DNA of 47,784 nucleotides from Mesobacillus boroniphilus JCM 21738 (GTDB taxonomy: Bacteria > Bacillota > Bacilli > Bacillales > Cytobacillaceae). This document shows, in pieces, positions 9,121 through 17,642 of the stretch (position 1 is the stretch's first letter; each line of letters starts with the position of its first letter). The stretch is from the NCBI RefSeq assembly GCF_000517385.1, contig NZ_BAUW01000020.1, forward strand, positions 1-47,784, written 5' to 3'. The notes beneath the pieces are model-generated. The model was not told the DNA's origin and made no database searches. It was given only the letters and a program-made list of their open reading frames with translations. The position numbers were made by a program, and so were the translations under genes.

Positions 9121-9150
9121 AACGCTCCGGGGTTCTATGCCCGGAGCGTT
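9121..9150. terminator. Terminator, 11-bp GC-rich stem
   Basis: The arm aacgctccggg (9121-9131) pairs with cccggagcgtt (9140-9150), with T/A runs on both sides. It is shared by the membrane protein gene and the converging proC. Confidence 0.85.
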
Positions 9151-9157
9151 CGTTTTA

Positions 9158-9999
9158 TTAAGAAGGAATTAGGACACCTTCAAGCTCTCGATTGATTTCT
9201 TTTGAGCGGTTCGCAGCATGGTTGACTGCCTGGGAGATGGCCGTTCCGCCGTTGTACTTTCTCAACGCGTTCAAACCGGATGCTGTCGTTCCATTTGGAG
9301 ACGTCACATTTTTCCTGAGGACTTCTGGCGTTTCGTCTTTTTCGATGATCATTTTTGCCGCACCAAGGATGGTCTGGGCAATGATTTCACGGGCCATTTT
9401 TTCGTCCATGCCGTTTTCCCTGCCGACACGCTCCATATGCTCCATCAAGTAGTAAAAATAAGCAGGTCCGCTTCCGGCAAGGCCTGTGAAGATATCCATC
9501 TGCTCTTCTTCAATCAGGAACACTTTTCCCATGCTGCTTAGAAGTTCTTTTACATCCTCGATGTTTTCATCCGTTGTGTGCACCCCTGGTGAAATGGCAG
9601 TGGCTGATTCCTGAATCATGCTTGATGTGTTCGGCATGACACGGACAACCTGCTGGCCATCTTTCAGGTTATCTTCCATAAAACCTGTAGAGATGCCTGC
9701 CAGAACGGACACTACCACCTGCCCAGGGACTAATTTATCCTTCAAGGCTTCAAGTACTCCCGCTGCACCTTTTGGTTTCATCGCTAAAATACACATATCA
9801 ATATCTTCATATGGCAATTCAGCCTGAGGCATCGCATTGATTCCATATCTGGATTCCAACCGCTCCAATTTCGCAGCATTGCTCTTGTTTGTCACATAAA
9901 TATTTTCCGCACGCATTTTACCTGACTTGACTATACCTGAAATCATGCTTCCGCCATCGATCCGGCACCTAAAAAAGCTACTTTTTTATGTTTTAACAA
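9158..9999 (-). CDS. proC: Pyrroline-5-carboxylate reductase (frameshift near the 5' end)
   Basis: The last enzyme of proline synthesis: it reduces 1-pyrroline-5-carboxylate with NAD(P)H. The Rossmann start KVAFLGAGSMAE is in one frame and MISGIVKSGK in the next; adding one base near 9948 joins them (280 residues). The C-terminal dimer domain is clear (AGSGPAYFYYLMEHM, then RKNVTSPNGTTASGL). The TTG at 9999 is preferred because GAGGTG lies about 7 bp upstream, while an ATG at 10005 abuts it. It stands alone. Bacillus species often carry several reductases of this kind, so which paralogue this is cannot be told. Confidence 0.85.
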
Positions 10000-10012
10000 C
10001 CGCATTCACCTC

Positions 10013-10287
10013 ATAAAAGTTTATTTCCGTTCACATCTTATCAACGTTACTTATAGTAACATCCTCAGAATGAGATTCAAGGATATGAAGCCAAGTGGGG
10101 AGCATACTGGCGAGATAATGAATGAAAGCGGAAACATTTGGCCATAGGCAAGTATTTTATACGGATAAGCGGCTTATATCCCTTTTAACGCTAAAATATG
10201 GAGAGTTATGGGAGGTCGAAATCTTAGTGTCATTCAGAGAATGAAAAGGAAGTTGAACCAGGATTCATTGAGGGAAAAAGATAAATA
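10013..10287. other. Intergenic DNA without a supported gene
   Basis: About 275 bp. One short plus-strand frame (ATG near 10210, 31 codons) has only a weak RBS and no recognisable product, so it is not called. Confidence 0.4.
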
Positions 10288-10312
10288 TAGGACTGCATAG
10301 ATAGCAGTCCTA
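10288..10312. terminator. Terminator behind the histidine kinase gene
   Basis: taggactgc (10288-10296) pairs with gcagtccta (10304-10312) around a 7-base loop and overlaps the kinase stop codon. Confidence 0.7.
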
Positions 10313-11707
10313 ATATTTACCCCATACTAGCGAAAATGTCGTTCCATTAGGATTACTCTCTTTTAAAATCAGTTCTGCCCCCAGGGACCGGGCAAGCATT
10401 TTGCTGAAAGGAAGTCCAAGTCCAAGACCTCTTACCTTGAGCTTTTTCTTCTCGCCTCGGTAGAAACGCTCAAACACCAGTTCCTGCTCTTCTTCCGGAA
10501 TGCCGGTACCATTGTCTTTCACATCAATCCTTCCCTCTGAAAGAATGATGGATATCGTACCACCATGACCGATTGCCTGAAAGGAGTTATTCAATAGGTT
10601 GATCAGGATTTGCTGCAATCTCAATGGATCAGTCATAGTTTTTACCGTGTTGTCGGGAGTGATGACCTTCAGATCAACAGGTTCATTTTGCGTGACCTGC
10701 CACTGCCTCCCGATATCTTCAACGAGTTTGTTCAAATCACAATTCTCTGTACGAATCGTGAAGGCACCTGCTGCGAGTGAATTGAATTCCAGCAAATCAG
10801 AAATCATGGTTTGCAATCTATTGATTTCTTTTAGCGTGATGTCGAGAAATTCCTGGCGTTCCTCCCCTGTCACAACCCCGTCGCGGACAGCCTGGACGAG
10901 GCCGCTGATTGATGTAACAGGCGTTTTCAAATCATGTGTCACTCCAGCCAGCAATTCAGCACGCATTTGCTCGAGCTGGGTCAGTCGGCTGGTCATTTCT
11001 CTAAATGAAGTAACCAGTTCGTATATTTCGAGTTCCTTCTGGTCAGAATCAAGATTGATGTCATAATCACCTTCACGGACCTGTGCTGCTGCCGCCGCTA
11101 CATCCTGGATTGGTTTCAGGATTCTCTTTGTGAGAAGATAAATAACGATCCAGCCAAGCAAGCCCAATCCCACCAGTAAAATGAGCAACAAACGGTATTC
11201 CTGGTCGATGTTAGTCAATTCATCAGCATTTTGCATCACAACTACCCAGCCGGCTTGAATATCCTCGATGGTGATTGGCGCCTTAACAGCGTAAATATCT
11301 GTTTCATTTTCCGATAGTTTCTTAATGGAATCCTCACTTGCAATTACCTCTGTGGGCACATTTCTTGATAGATGGCGTGGACCGCCTCCACCATGCATCG
11401 GACCCGTATTCAGAACATTTCCTTCCATATCAGTAATGAAAAGCAGTGGCTGATTTTCCATTTCGAAGAATCTTGTCCGGTCTTCCATTCTACGGTCAAA
11501 ACCGCCGAAATTATTGGAATGTACGACCCGTTCGGCAGTTTCAACCGCCATATACTCCATTAACTTCAATCGGTTTTCCAGAGTTGTTTCCTTGATCCAC
11601 CACACCGATCCCGCACCGAGCAAAAGAAGCCCGACAACCAGGGTTAGAAGATATCTGGTTGTCCAATATCTCAACAATGTCACGTGCTTTTTATTTTTCG
11701 TAAACAC
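10310..11707 (-). CDS. Sensor histidine kinase
   Basis: A 465-residue membrane kinase. Order: TM1 (about 18-37), an external sensor region of about 135 residues with an odd Gly/His patch (MHGGGGPRHLS around 104-114), TM2 (172-193), HAMP (195-247), HisKA with the phospho-acceptor His258 in GVTHDLKTPVTS, and a HATPase domain with the N-box NLLNNSFQA and G-boxes DNGTGIPEEE and RGLGLGL. The GTG start overlaps the upstream response regulator gene by 17 bp, so the two are translationally linked. The Gly/His patch could bind a metal, but that is only a guess. The ligand is unknown. Likely targets include the secreted repeat protein upstream. Confidence 0.85.
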   Translation of the reverse strand: MFTKNKKHVTLLRYWTTRYLLTLVVGLLLLGAGSVWWIKETTLENRLKLMEYMAVETAERVVHSNNFGGFDRRMEDRTRFFEMENQPLLFITDMEGNVLNTGPMHGGGGPRHLSRNVPTEVIASEDSIKKLSENETDIYAVKAPITIEDIQAGWVVVMQNADELTNIDQEYRLLLILLVGLGLLGWIVIYLLTKRILKPIQDVAAAAAQVREGDYDINLDSDQKELEIYELVTSFREMTSRLTQLEQMRAELLAGVTHDLKTPVTSISGLVQAVRDGVVTGEERQEFLDITLKEINRLQTMISDLLEFNSLAAGAFTIRTENCDLNKLVEDIGRQWQVTQNEPVDLKVITPDNTVKTMTDPLRLQQILINLLNNSFQAIGHGGTISIILSEGRIDVKDNGTGIPEEEQELVFERFYRGEKKKLKVRGLGLGLPFSKMLARSLGAELILKESNPNGTTFSLVWGKY

Positions 11708-12377
11708 TGAACTGATACCCCAATCCTCTTAATGTCTTGATCTCTCCCTGTGATGCGGGCCACTTCGCCAGGGAATGGCGGATTCTTTTTATCGATAAGT
11801 CCACTGCGCGGTCGCTACCGTCGTAATCCATCCCCCATACATGTTCGATTAAATCTTCCCTTGTGAAGGTCCGGTTTGGCCTCTCCGCCAGGAAAATCAG
11901 CAAACCTAGGTCTTTGGGAGTTAAGACGACTTTCTCGCCAGCGACCGTGACCACATGGGAATCCATGTTGATTTTCAGACTGCCAAACTGTTTCATGTTT
12001 TCCGTTTCAAGAACTTGGGTAGAACGGCGAAGAACGGCATTTACCCTGGCAATCACTTCTTCACCAATAAAAGGCTTGGAAATATAATCGTCTGCTCCCT
12101 GGTTCAGCCCTTTCAAACGATAATCAATGTCCCCAAGGGCAGTCAGCATGATAACTGGACATGGGCTGATTTGACGAATTTCCTTTAGAACTTCCCAGCC
12201 GTCCATTTCCGGAAGCATCACATCCAGCAGAACAAGATTCGGCTTGCACTCAGTAAATATTTTCAGCCCTTCGCTACCATTGAAAGCCTGTACAACCTCA
12301 TATCCTTCATGTTTCAGGTAAACTGCCAGCACTCTTGAGATCGTTTGTTCATCTTCTACGATTAAAATGGTCTTCAT
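11691..12377 (-). CDS. OmpR-family response regulator
   Basis: A 228-residue two-domain regulator. The receiver domain has the acidic pair around Asp9, the phospho-acceptor Asp52 (LLDVMLPEMDG), Thr79 and Lys101 (ISKPF). The C-terminal winged helix is of the OmpR/PhoB type (TFTREDLIEHVWG, SIKRIRHSL, TLRGLGYQF). I start at the ATG at 12377 with gggagaggcg upstream; a longer frame to 12392 lacks its own site. It is paired with the kinase and lies downstream of a secreted repeat protein whose promoter carries an 11-bp-period direct repeat, the layout expected for an OmpR-type target. Confidence 0.9.
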   Translation of the reverse strand: MKTILIVEDEQTISRVLAVYLKHEGYEVVQAFNGSEGLKIFTECKPNLVLLDVMLPEMDGWEVLKEIRQISPCPVIMLTALGDIDYRLKGLNQGADDYISKPFIGEEVIARVNAVLRRSTQVLETENMKQFGSLKINMDSHVVTVAGEKVVLTPKDLGLLIFLAERPNRTFTREDLIEHVWGMDYDGSDRAVDLSIKRIRHSLAKWPASQGEIKTLRGLGYQFSVYEK

Positions 12378-12461
12378 AATCGCCTCTCCCATTCTACTAG
12401 AAAGCTTTCATTCTGCAGCCTGTCATTCCGGTTCAATTTCTACTCCTTATTTTACAAGAAA

Positions 12462-12487
12462 AATCCCCCGCTAGATACCGGGGGATT
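12462..12487 (-). terminator. Terminator after the repeat-protein gene
   Basis: aatcccccg (12462-12470) pairs with cgggggatt (12479-12487), with a T-run on the minus strand. It separates the secreted repeat gene from the response regulator gene. Confidence 0.8.
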
Positions 12488-12504
12488 ATGACGATATTTT
12501 TAAG

Positions 12505-13579
12505 TTAAAACCCGTTTCCGCCGCCATTCTGGTGCATGCCGCCACGGCCGCCTTCACCGCCGAAACCGCCTTGTCCCATTCCGCCTTTGCCGCCTTGTCC
12601 AAAACCACTGCCTTTTCGTAAGCCTTCACCATTCCCAAAACCATTGCCCTTTCCGAAACCTCCGCCATGCCCAAAGCCCATCCCATGGCGTCCGTATCCA
12701 TCTTCAAACAGCTCATCAAGCTTGTCAGCATCTTTGTCTCGGATCTCTGCAATAAGTTCGCGTGTGTCTTTATCTGCAGTAGCTATTCCAAGTTCCTTCG
12801 CCAGGTTCACGACTTTCTTTTCCTGTACTTCCTGGGAGATTTCGCCGATGGTTTTCCCGTCAATCGTGATGTTCAGCTCTTTTGCGTCTGCTTTTACTTT
12901 GGCAGACTGGACCTCTTGCGCGATTTCGCGGATATCCTTGCCGTCTACTGTAATTCCATGCTTCTTAGCCTCTTGGTTTATATAAGCAGTATGAACTTCC
13001 TGCTGCAGTGTCTGCAGGTCTTTACCCTCAGTGGAGACACCGAGCTCTTTGGCTTTTTTATTCAAGTTCGCTGTGCGGATTTCTTCCATTAGAGTCTGAG
13101 CATCCTTGTTGTCTGTTGAGACGCCGAGTTCTTTCACCTTAACCTTAAGGTTCTCTAAACGGATCGCATCACGAAGTGCACCTGCATCCATCCCATCGGT
13201 CGAGATGCCCAAATTCTTCGCTCTCTCCTTAAGGTTGGCCAACTGGACTTCCTCAGCCAGTGTTGCGACATCCTTGCCGTCTGTCTTGATTCCGAGTTCT
13301 TTTGCTTCATTTTTAAGTGTAGCTTCACGAATTTCACCCATCAAGGTTTGAGCATCTTTACCTGATGTACTTATTCCAAGTTCTTTTGCCCTTTCGATCA
13401 GTGCCTCTGAGTTACCTCCGTAGAATCCCTTATGGCCAAAACCTTTACCGAAAAAGCTTTTGACAGTGTTTGCTGCTGTGCCTGCCGTACTGTCGTCATT
13501 CGCCAAAGAGGTAGTAGCATAACCTCCAAGCAATAGTGCTCCAGCGATGGTAAATCCAATAACTGATTTTTTTTTTCAT
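12505..13579 (-). CDS. Secreted protein with eight 28-residue repeats and a Gly-rich tail
   Basis: After restoration, a 357-residue exported protein. A Sec signal peptide (MKKKSVIGF, then IAGALLLGGY, cleavage after TTSLA) is followed by eight uninterrupted repeats of 28 residues with consensus AKELGI-T-GKD---L--EI---NLK, which look like helix-loop-helix SAP/HeH-type units. A tail of about 60 residues rich in Gly, Phe, Lys, His and Gln follows. The start ATG at 13577-13579 has aggagg upstream but is out of frame because a run of ten A follows it; nine A puts it in frame. The adjacent kinase/regulator pair and the direct repeat at its promoter suggest it is their target. Function unknown; I do not recognise a named family. 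Confidence 0.75.
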
Positions 13580-13635
13580 ATCTGACATCCTCCTAAAAAG
13601 CATTCTATTTTTTCAGGTTCAAGATGGACATGAAC

Positions 13636-13680
13636 CTTATACTCATAATTTACTCTGTGAATATGTCAGCAAAATGTCAG
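13636..13680 (-). promoter_or_regulatory. Promoter with an 11-bp-period direct repeat (OmpR-type box)
   Basis: On the minus strand, CTGACAT-TTTG-CTGACAT (13663-13680, period 11 bp) ends at a poor -35 (ATATTC, 13659-13664), 17 bp before a -10 TATAAG (13636-13641). Tandem sites one turn apart that overlap a weak -35 are typical for activation by OmpR/PhoB-family regulators. One such regulator is encoded just downstream. Confidence 0.6.
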
Positions 13681-13807
13681 GTGAAATTTTTCTTGAATTT
13701 ATTTAAAACATTAAATATGTATAGCGGCGGGGAATCATCACCGCGAAACAGCGTCTAATATGTCAGGAAGAATTCAAAAATGAGGGAACGGCCAGGCCGC
13801 CCCCCTA

Positions 13808-14392
13808 TTATTGCAAATTCACCTTGATTGTCTTATCGGACCAGAAGCTGGGCGTGTACTGAAGCTGCAGGCTGAATCACCAGCGGGCTGTTCAAAGGCA
13901 ATCGTGCCTGATACTTTTCCACCTGGCGCCAGTTCACCAGATTGAAGTGCGGTACTTGTATCAATAGTCGTGAAAGCCTGGTCGACGATTTGTCCCTGGC
14001 TGTTCGCCATCTTGAAATCAAAAGGATTATAAGAGATATTTTCATCGCCTGCATTTTCAATCTCGACGGTCACGACGACATACTCATGCCCATCCTTGGG
14101 CTGGTCAAACTCACTTCCAGCTGACTTCTCAACTTTTGTGACAGTCAGGACATTGTCACCTAGTTGTACCTTCTCCCTACTGTGAATTCTTCCTTTACTG
14201 GTGGCGATTTTTCCTCCTCTTTTACCGAAGTTGATGTTTCTCCAGCTTTATCCTCATTTACTGCCGAACCAGAGGTTTCCCCGGCTTTCCCATCAACCTT
14301 GGTCGCTGTCTCTTCTTCCCACACCGCCTGCCAGAGCAAAAACTACTATGATCGCAATCAACCAGAACCACCATTTTAAAGATTTTCATCAT
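13808..14392 (-). CDS. DUF4352-type membrane-anchored/lipoprotein-like protein (several frameshifts)
   Basis: Piecing frames together gives about 194 residues: a hydrophobic N-terminal helix (WWFWLIAIIVVFALAG), an acidic Glu/Lys/Ser/Thr linker (ETSTSVKEEEKSPPVKEE), then a DUF4352-like immunoglobulin-fold domain (VQLGDNVLTVTKVEK, EYVVVTVEIENAG, NPFDFKMANSQGQ, SGELAPGGKVSGTIAFE) ending SDKTIKVNLQ at 13808. A lipobox after FALAG is possible, but the key codon falls at a frame break. The ATG at 14392 has gggag 6 bp upstream. At least four frame changes are needed. The domain is common in exported proteins; its ligand is unknown. Confidence 0.65.
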
Positions 14393-14404
14393 CACATGCT
14401 CCCT

Positions 14405-14983
14405 TCATTCTTTTTCCAAAATAGATTCCGACACCATCTCATACATGTTTTCAATGCCTTTTACTGAGGCTTCAAATTTGAATGAATTCTCGACATTAAT
14501 TCCCAGGCTGTCAGCTTCCTTGGCGACATCGATATTCGCGCCCATGAAGATGAATTCCCAGTTGTACTTTTCCTGCTGGTGCTGGATCAATTCCTTCACT
14601 TTTCCATATGTGAATTCACTGCTCGCATTCTCCATGCCATCTGTCGTGATCACGAAGATAACCTTGCCGGGCCTGCGGTCTTCCCTTGTTTTGGCCAAAC
14701 GGTAGCCGACATTGAGTATCGTTTTACCCACAGCATCCAAAAGTGCTGTCGTCCCTCGGACATAATACTCATCTTCTGTCAGCTTCGCCTCCCTTGCATC
14801 AATGCCGTTCCAGAGCACTTCATATTCATCGTCAAAAAGTACCGTTGTCAGGATCGTTTCGCCTGCAAGGTCAGACTGTTTTTTCACAAAAGCATTGAAG
14901 CCGCCAACAGTGTCGCTCTCGAGCCCTGCCATCGAGGCGCTCCTGTCGAGCAAAAAAATAATTTCCGTTAAATTGTTATTCAT
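14405..14983 (-). CDS. von Willebrand factor A (vWA) domain protein
   Basis: A 192-residue single-domain cytoplasmic vWA protein. It has a complete MIDAS metal site: DRSAS near the N terminus (DxSxS), RGTTALLDAV as the Thr loop, and TTDGMEN as the Asp loop. There is no signal peptide or membrane anchor. The ATG at 14983 (9 bp after aggagg) is preferred over a frame opening at 14992, which would overlap the site. It is divergent from an HTH-like gene about 100 bp away. Proteins of this TerY-like class act in multiprotein complexes; the partner may be the divergent gene product, which is inference. Confidence 0.8.
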   Translation of the reverse strand: MNNNLTEIIFLLDRSASMAGLESDTVGGFNAFVKKQSDLAGETILTTVLFDDEYEVLWNGIDAREAKLTEDEYYVRGTTALLDAVGKTILNVGYRLAKTREDRRPGKVIFVITTDGMENASSEFTYGKVKELIQHQQEKYNWEFIFMGANIDVAKEADSLGINVENSFKFEASVKGIENMYEMVSESILEKE

Positions 14984-15079
14984 CACTATCATCCTCCTAA
15001 GTTGAATCTGATATAATCATAACTAGATTCATCCATATATTGGTCGCCTGTTAAGCGACATTTTAAGGAGGTTGACCCC

Positions 15080-15576
15080 ATGCTGGATAAAAAGATATTG
15101 GCAGATTTACAGGAGTATATCGACCAGAATCTGTCGATCATCCTTTATGAAAAGTCTGCACCCCTTGAGGATTTTGTCCTGGAGAGTATTTCCCCTTTAG
15201 AGATTGAAACGTTCATCGCGCAGAAACGGAAGCCGACATTGCAAAAAGTACTGTTCGATTTTATCGATAAAAAGGGGGCCGCTTCTGACTCTGAAATTTA
15301 TAAAAAAGCGGGAATCGACCGCAGGCATTTTTCAAAGATCCGCTCCAACCCTGGATACAGCCTAGCAAGAATACTGTCATTGCGCTTGCTTTGGCGCTTG
15401 AATTGAACAAAAAAGAAACCGACAAGCTGCTAAGCTCTGCCGGCTACTCTTTGTCAGACAGTGAAACATCCGACCTTGTGATTCAGTTTTGCATTGAACG
15501 AAATATATATGAGATCCATCAGGTCAATTTTGCTTTGGATTATTTTAGCCAGAAGCCTTTGGGTGGAGTACTATAA
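15080..15576 (+). CDS. Helix-turn-helix-like protein paired with vWA (one frameshift)
   Basis: Restored as 165 residues. The first half (LADLQEYIDQNL) leads into an HTH-like region, DKKGASDSEIYKKAGIDRR then HFSKIRSN, followed by NTVIALALALELNKKE, TDKLLSSAGYSLS and a conserved-looking tail (VIQFCIERNIYEIHQVN, ending QKPLGGVL). I have the impression that this tail and the IDRRHFSKIRSN core recur in many Firmicute hypothetical proteins next to vWA genes. As given, a missing base near 15362 (agcctagc for agccctagc) splits it. RBS aaggagg upstream. The strong terminator at 15581 ends it. Role unknown. Confidence 0.7.
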
Positions 15577-15580
15577 AAAT

Positions 15581-15609
15581 AGCCAGGAGGTAAATGCAAC
15601 CTCCTGGCT
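15581..15609 (+). terminator. Terminator, 11-bp stem
   Basis: agccaggaggt (15581-15591) pairs with acctcctggct (15599-15609), followed by ttgtttgtttt. Confidence 0.9.
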
Positions 15610-15618
15610 TTGTTTGTT

Positions 15619-15801
15619 TTAATGAATGGCAGTGCCGCGCTCAAAATGGTTCATGCAAGTCAGCTCGATAATATAATCGTAGTTTGCAATGGCCCTCTGA
15701 AGCTCGGATTTTTCATCTATAGACAGATTTGGATTCTGCATTTTATTCGCCAACTGCATCTGCAATGCTTCTAATTGAGTTTTAACTTCTTGATAGTTCA
15801 T
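15619..15801 (-). CDS. Short coiled-coil-like hypothetical protein
   Basis: A 60-residue, mostly helical cytoplasmic protein: MNYQEVKTQLEALQMQLANK, a short LSIDEKSELQRA turn, then IANYDYIIELTCMNHFERG. The ATG at 15801 has aaggaaggg upstream; a TTG three codons earlier would abut it. Small proteins of this make-up occur singly in Bacillus chromosomes and are mostly uncharacterised. Nothing nearby suggests a role. Confidence 0.65.
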   Translation of the reverse strand: MNYQEVKTQLEALQMQLANKMQNPNLSIDEKSELQRAIANYDYIIELTCMNHFERGTAIH

Positions 15802-16015
15802 GTCCAACACCCTTCCTTAAAATGAAATCGCTTTCTTTATATACTTATTATACTCCATACACCCTTTAGGGTATCACTGGAATTATTGTGATTTTGTGAA
15901 ATCTTCTATCGAATGTGCTACTTTTACCCATGATCCCTTCTACTTACATTTCAATTTCCGTGTCGCTTAGCTCTGTATTTCAAGTATAATGAATACTATT
16001 CAGTTTATGCATATG

Positions 16016-16045
16016 TTGATTCTTTGCGAGAATCCTATTTATAAG
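16016..16045 (+). promoter_or_regulatory. Candidate promoter of the dbpA gene
   Basis: TTGATT (16016-16021) and TATAAG (16040-16045) are 18 bp apart and about 30 bp before the start codon. A second TATAAT at 15985-15990 lacks a good -35. Confidence 0.4.
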
Positions 16046-16076
16046 TCGGATAAAAAAATATAAAAGAGGTTATTTA

Positions 16077-17522
16077 ATGAGCCAAAGAAGTTTTGATAAT
16101 TATCGTTTAAGCGATGAAATTAAAAGAGCACTTAGCGTGCTGAAATATGAAAGTCCCACAGAAGTCCAGTCAGAAGTAATCCCAATGGCGTTGCAAAATC
16201 AGGACCTTGTCGTTAAATCCCAGACTGGAAGCGGAAAGACGGCTTCATTCGGAATTCCCATTTGCGATATGGTTGATTGGGAGGAAAAGAGTCCACAAGC
16301 GTTGATTCTCACTCCAACCAGGGAGCTGGCTGTCCAGGTTCGTGAAGATATCACGAATATCGGACGATTCAAAAGGATCAAGGCTATGGCCGTTTATGGC
16401 AAGGAGCCTTTCTCGAAACAGAAAGAGGAATTGAAGCAAAAAACTCATGTTGTCGTCGGTACACCTGGACGCGTCATCGATCATATTGAAAGAGGAACGC
16501 TGGTTTTAGATCAAATAAAGTATTTAATCATCGATGAAGCAGATGAAATGCTTAACATGGGATTTATTGATGCTGTTGAATCCATTATAGAAGAACTCCC
16601 TCCAAATCGGGTTACCATGGTGTTTTCAGCGACATTGCCCAAGGATGTTGAAAATCTCTGCCATAAATATATGAAGGATCCTGTCAACATCGAAATCGCG
16701 TCTACCGGTATTACGACAAATACGATTGACCATATGTTAATCGAAGTGAAAGAAGAGGACAAGATCTCCCTCCTAAAAGATATTACAGTTGTTGAAAACC
16801 CTGACAGCTGCATCATTTTTTGCAGGACGAAGGAAAATGTCGATACCGTGTTTGCCCAGCTTGAAGAAGCAAACTATTCTTGTGAAAGACTTCATGGCGG
16901 ATTGGAACAAGAAGACCGCTTTGCTGTGATGGATGGCTTTAAGTTGGGGAATTTCCGATACCTTGTGGCCACCGATGTCGCTGCAAGAGGAATTGACGTC
17001 GATAACGTTTCGCTTGTCATAAACTATGACGTTCCAATGGAAAAAGAGGGCTATGTGCACCGGACAGGCCGAACTGGGCGCGCCGGAAACAAAGGAAAGG
17101 CGATTACGCTTGCTACACCTTATGAAGGAAAATTCATCAGGGCAATCGAACGATACATTGGCTTTGAGATTCCTGTGACAGAAGCTCCCAGCAAGCAGGA
17201 CGTTGCAAGAAACCAGTCTGCATTCGATGATAAAATCAGCGGGCGCCGTGTCGTGAAAAACAACAAAACAGCCCGCATCAACCAGGATATCATGAAACTT
17301 CATTTTAGCGGCGGCAAAAAGAAGAAGCTTCGCGCCGTCGACTTCGTGGGTACAATCGCGAAAATTCCTGGAGTAACGGCAGATGATATCGGCATCATCA
17401 CGATTCACGATTCAATGTCCTATGTCGATATTCTGAACGGAAAAGGATCGCTTGTCATTCAGGCAATGGAAAATGCAACAATTAAGGGAAAGAAGCTTAG
17501 AGTCAGCAAGGCAATAAAGTAG
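16077..17522 (+). CDS. dbpA: DEAD-box ATP-dependent RNA helicase DbpA (YxiN type)
   Basis: A 481-residue helicase with all core motifs: Q-motif ([13 protein letters not shown]), Walker [18 protein letters not shown] in [18 protein letters not shown], and HRTGRTGR. The last ~75 residues ([17 protein letters not shown] to the end) form the DbpA RNA-binding domain, which in B. subtilis YxiN directs the enzyme to hairpin 92 of 23S rRNA for 50S subunit assembly. Length matches YxiN (479 residues). It is intact and stands alone. RBS aaagaggt upstream. A good call. Confidence 0.93.
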   Translation: MSQRSFDNYRLSDEIKRALSVLKYESPTEVQSEVIPMALQNQDLVVKSQTGSGKTASFGIPICDMVDWEEKSPQALILTPTRELAVQVREDITNIGRFKRIKAMAVYGKEPFSKQKEELKQKTHVVVGTPGRVIDHIERGTLVLDQIKYLIIDEADEMLNMGFIDAVESIIEELPPNRVTMVFSATLPKDVENLCHKYMKDPVNIEIASTGITTNTIDHMLIEVKEEDKISLLKDITVVENPDSCIIFCRTKENVDTVFAQLEEANYSCERLHGGLEQEDRFAVMDGFKLGNFRYLVATDVAARGIDVDNVSLVINYDVPMEKEGYVHRTGRTGRAGNKGKAITLATPYEGKFIRAIERYIGFEIPVTEAPSKQDVARNQSAFDDKISGRRVVKNNKTARINQDIMKLHFSGGKKKKLRAVDFVGTIAKIPGVTADDIGIITIHDSMSYVDILNGKGSLVIQAMENATIKGKKLRVSKAIK

Positions 17523-17588
17523 AACAAAAAGTGCAAGCGCTGAAGCTGGATTAAGAATACCTACATGTAGCAATTCACAACTAAATTT
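17523..17588 (+). repeat. Internally deleted copy of the ~125-bp dispersed repeat
   Basis: It reads agaacaaaaagtgcaagcgc joined directly to gaagctggattaagaat, then tacatgtag and cacaactaaat. These are the two outer ends and 3' flank of the copy at 42521-42672 with the ~95-bp core missing. Confidence 0.75.
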
Positions 17589-17602
17589 TTCCGAAAAGCA
17601 TA

Positions 17603-17633
17603 AAGGACGATTATGACACCCATAATCGTCCTT
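17603..17633. terminator. Terminator, 13-bp perfect stem
   Basis: aaggacgattatg (17603-17615) pairs with cataatcgtcctt (17621-17633) around five bases. It is shared by dbpA and the converging methyltransferase gene. Confidence 0.85.
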
Positions 17634-17642
17634 AAATTTATC

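Noticed and set aside
10200-10309. A 31-codon plus-strand ORF
   Set aside because: Weak ribosome site and no recognisable product.
12486-12752. An 88-codon minus-strand frame
   Set aside because: Shadow of the Gly-rich tail of the repeat protein.
16773-17408. A 211-codon minus-strand frame
   Set aside because: It is opposite the intact dbpA gene.
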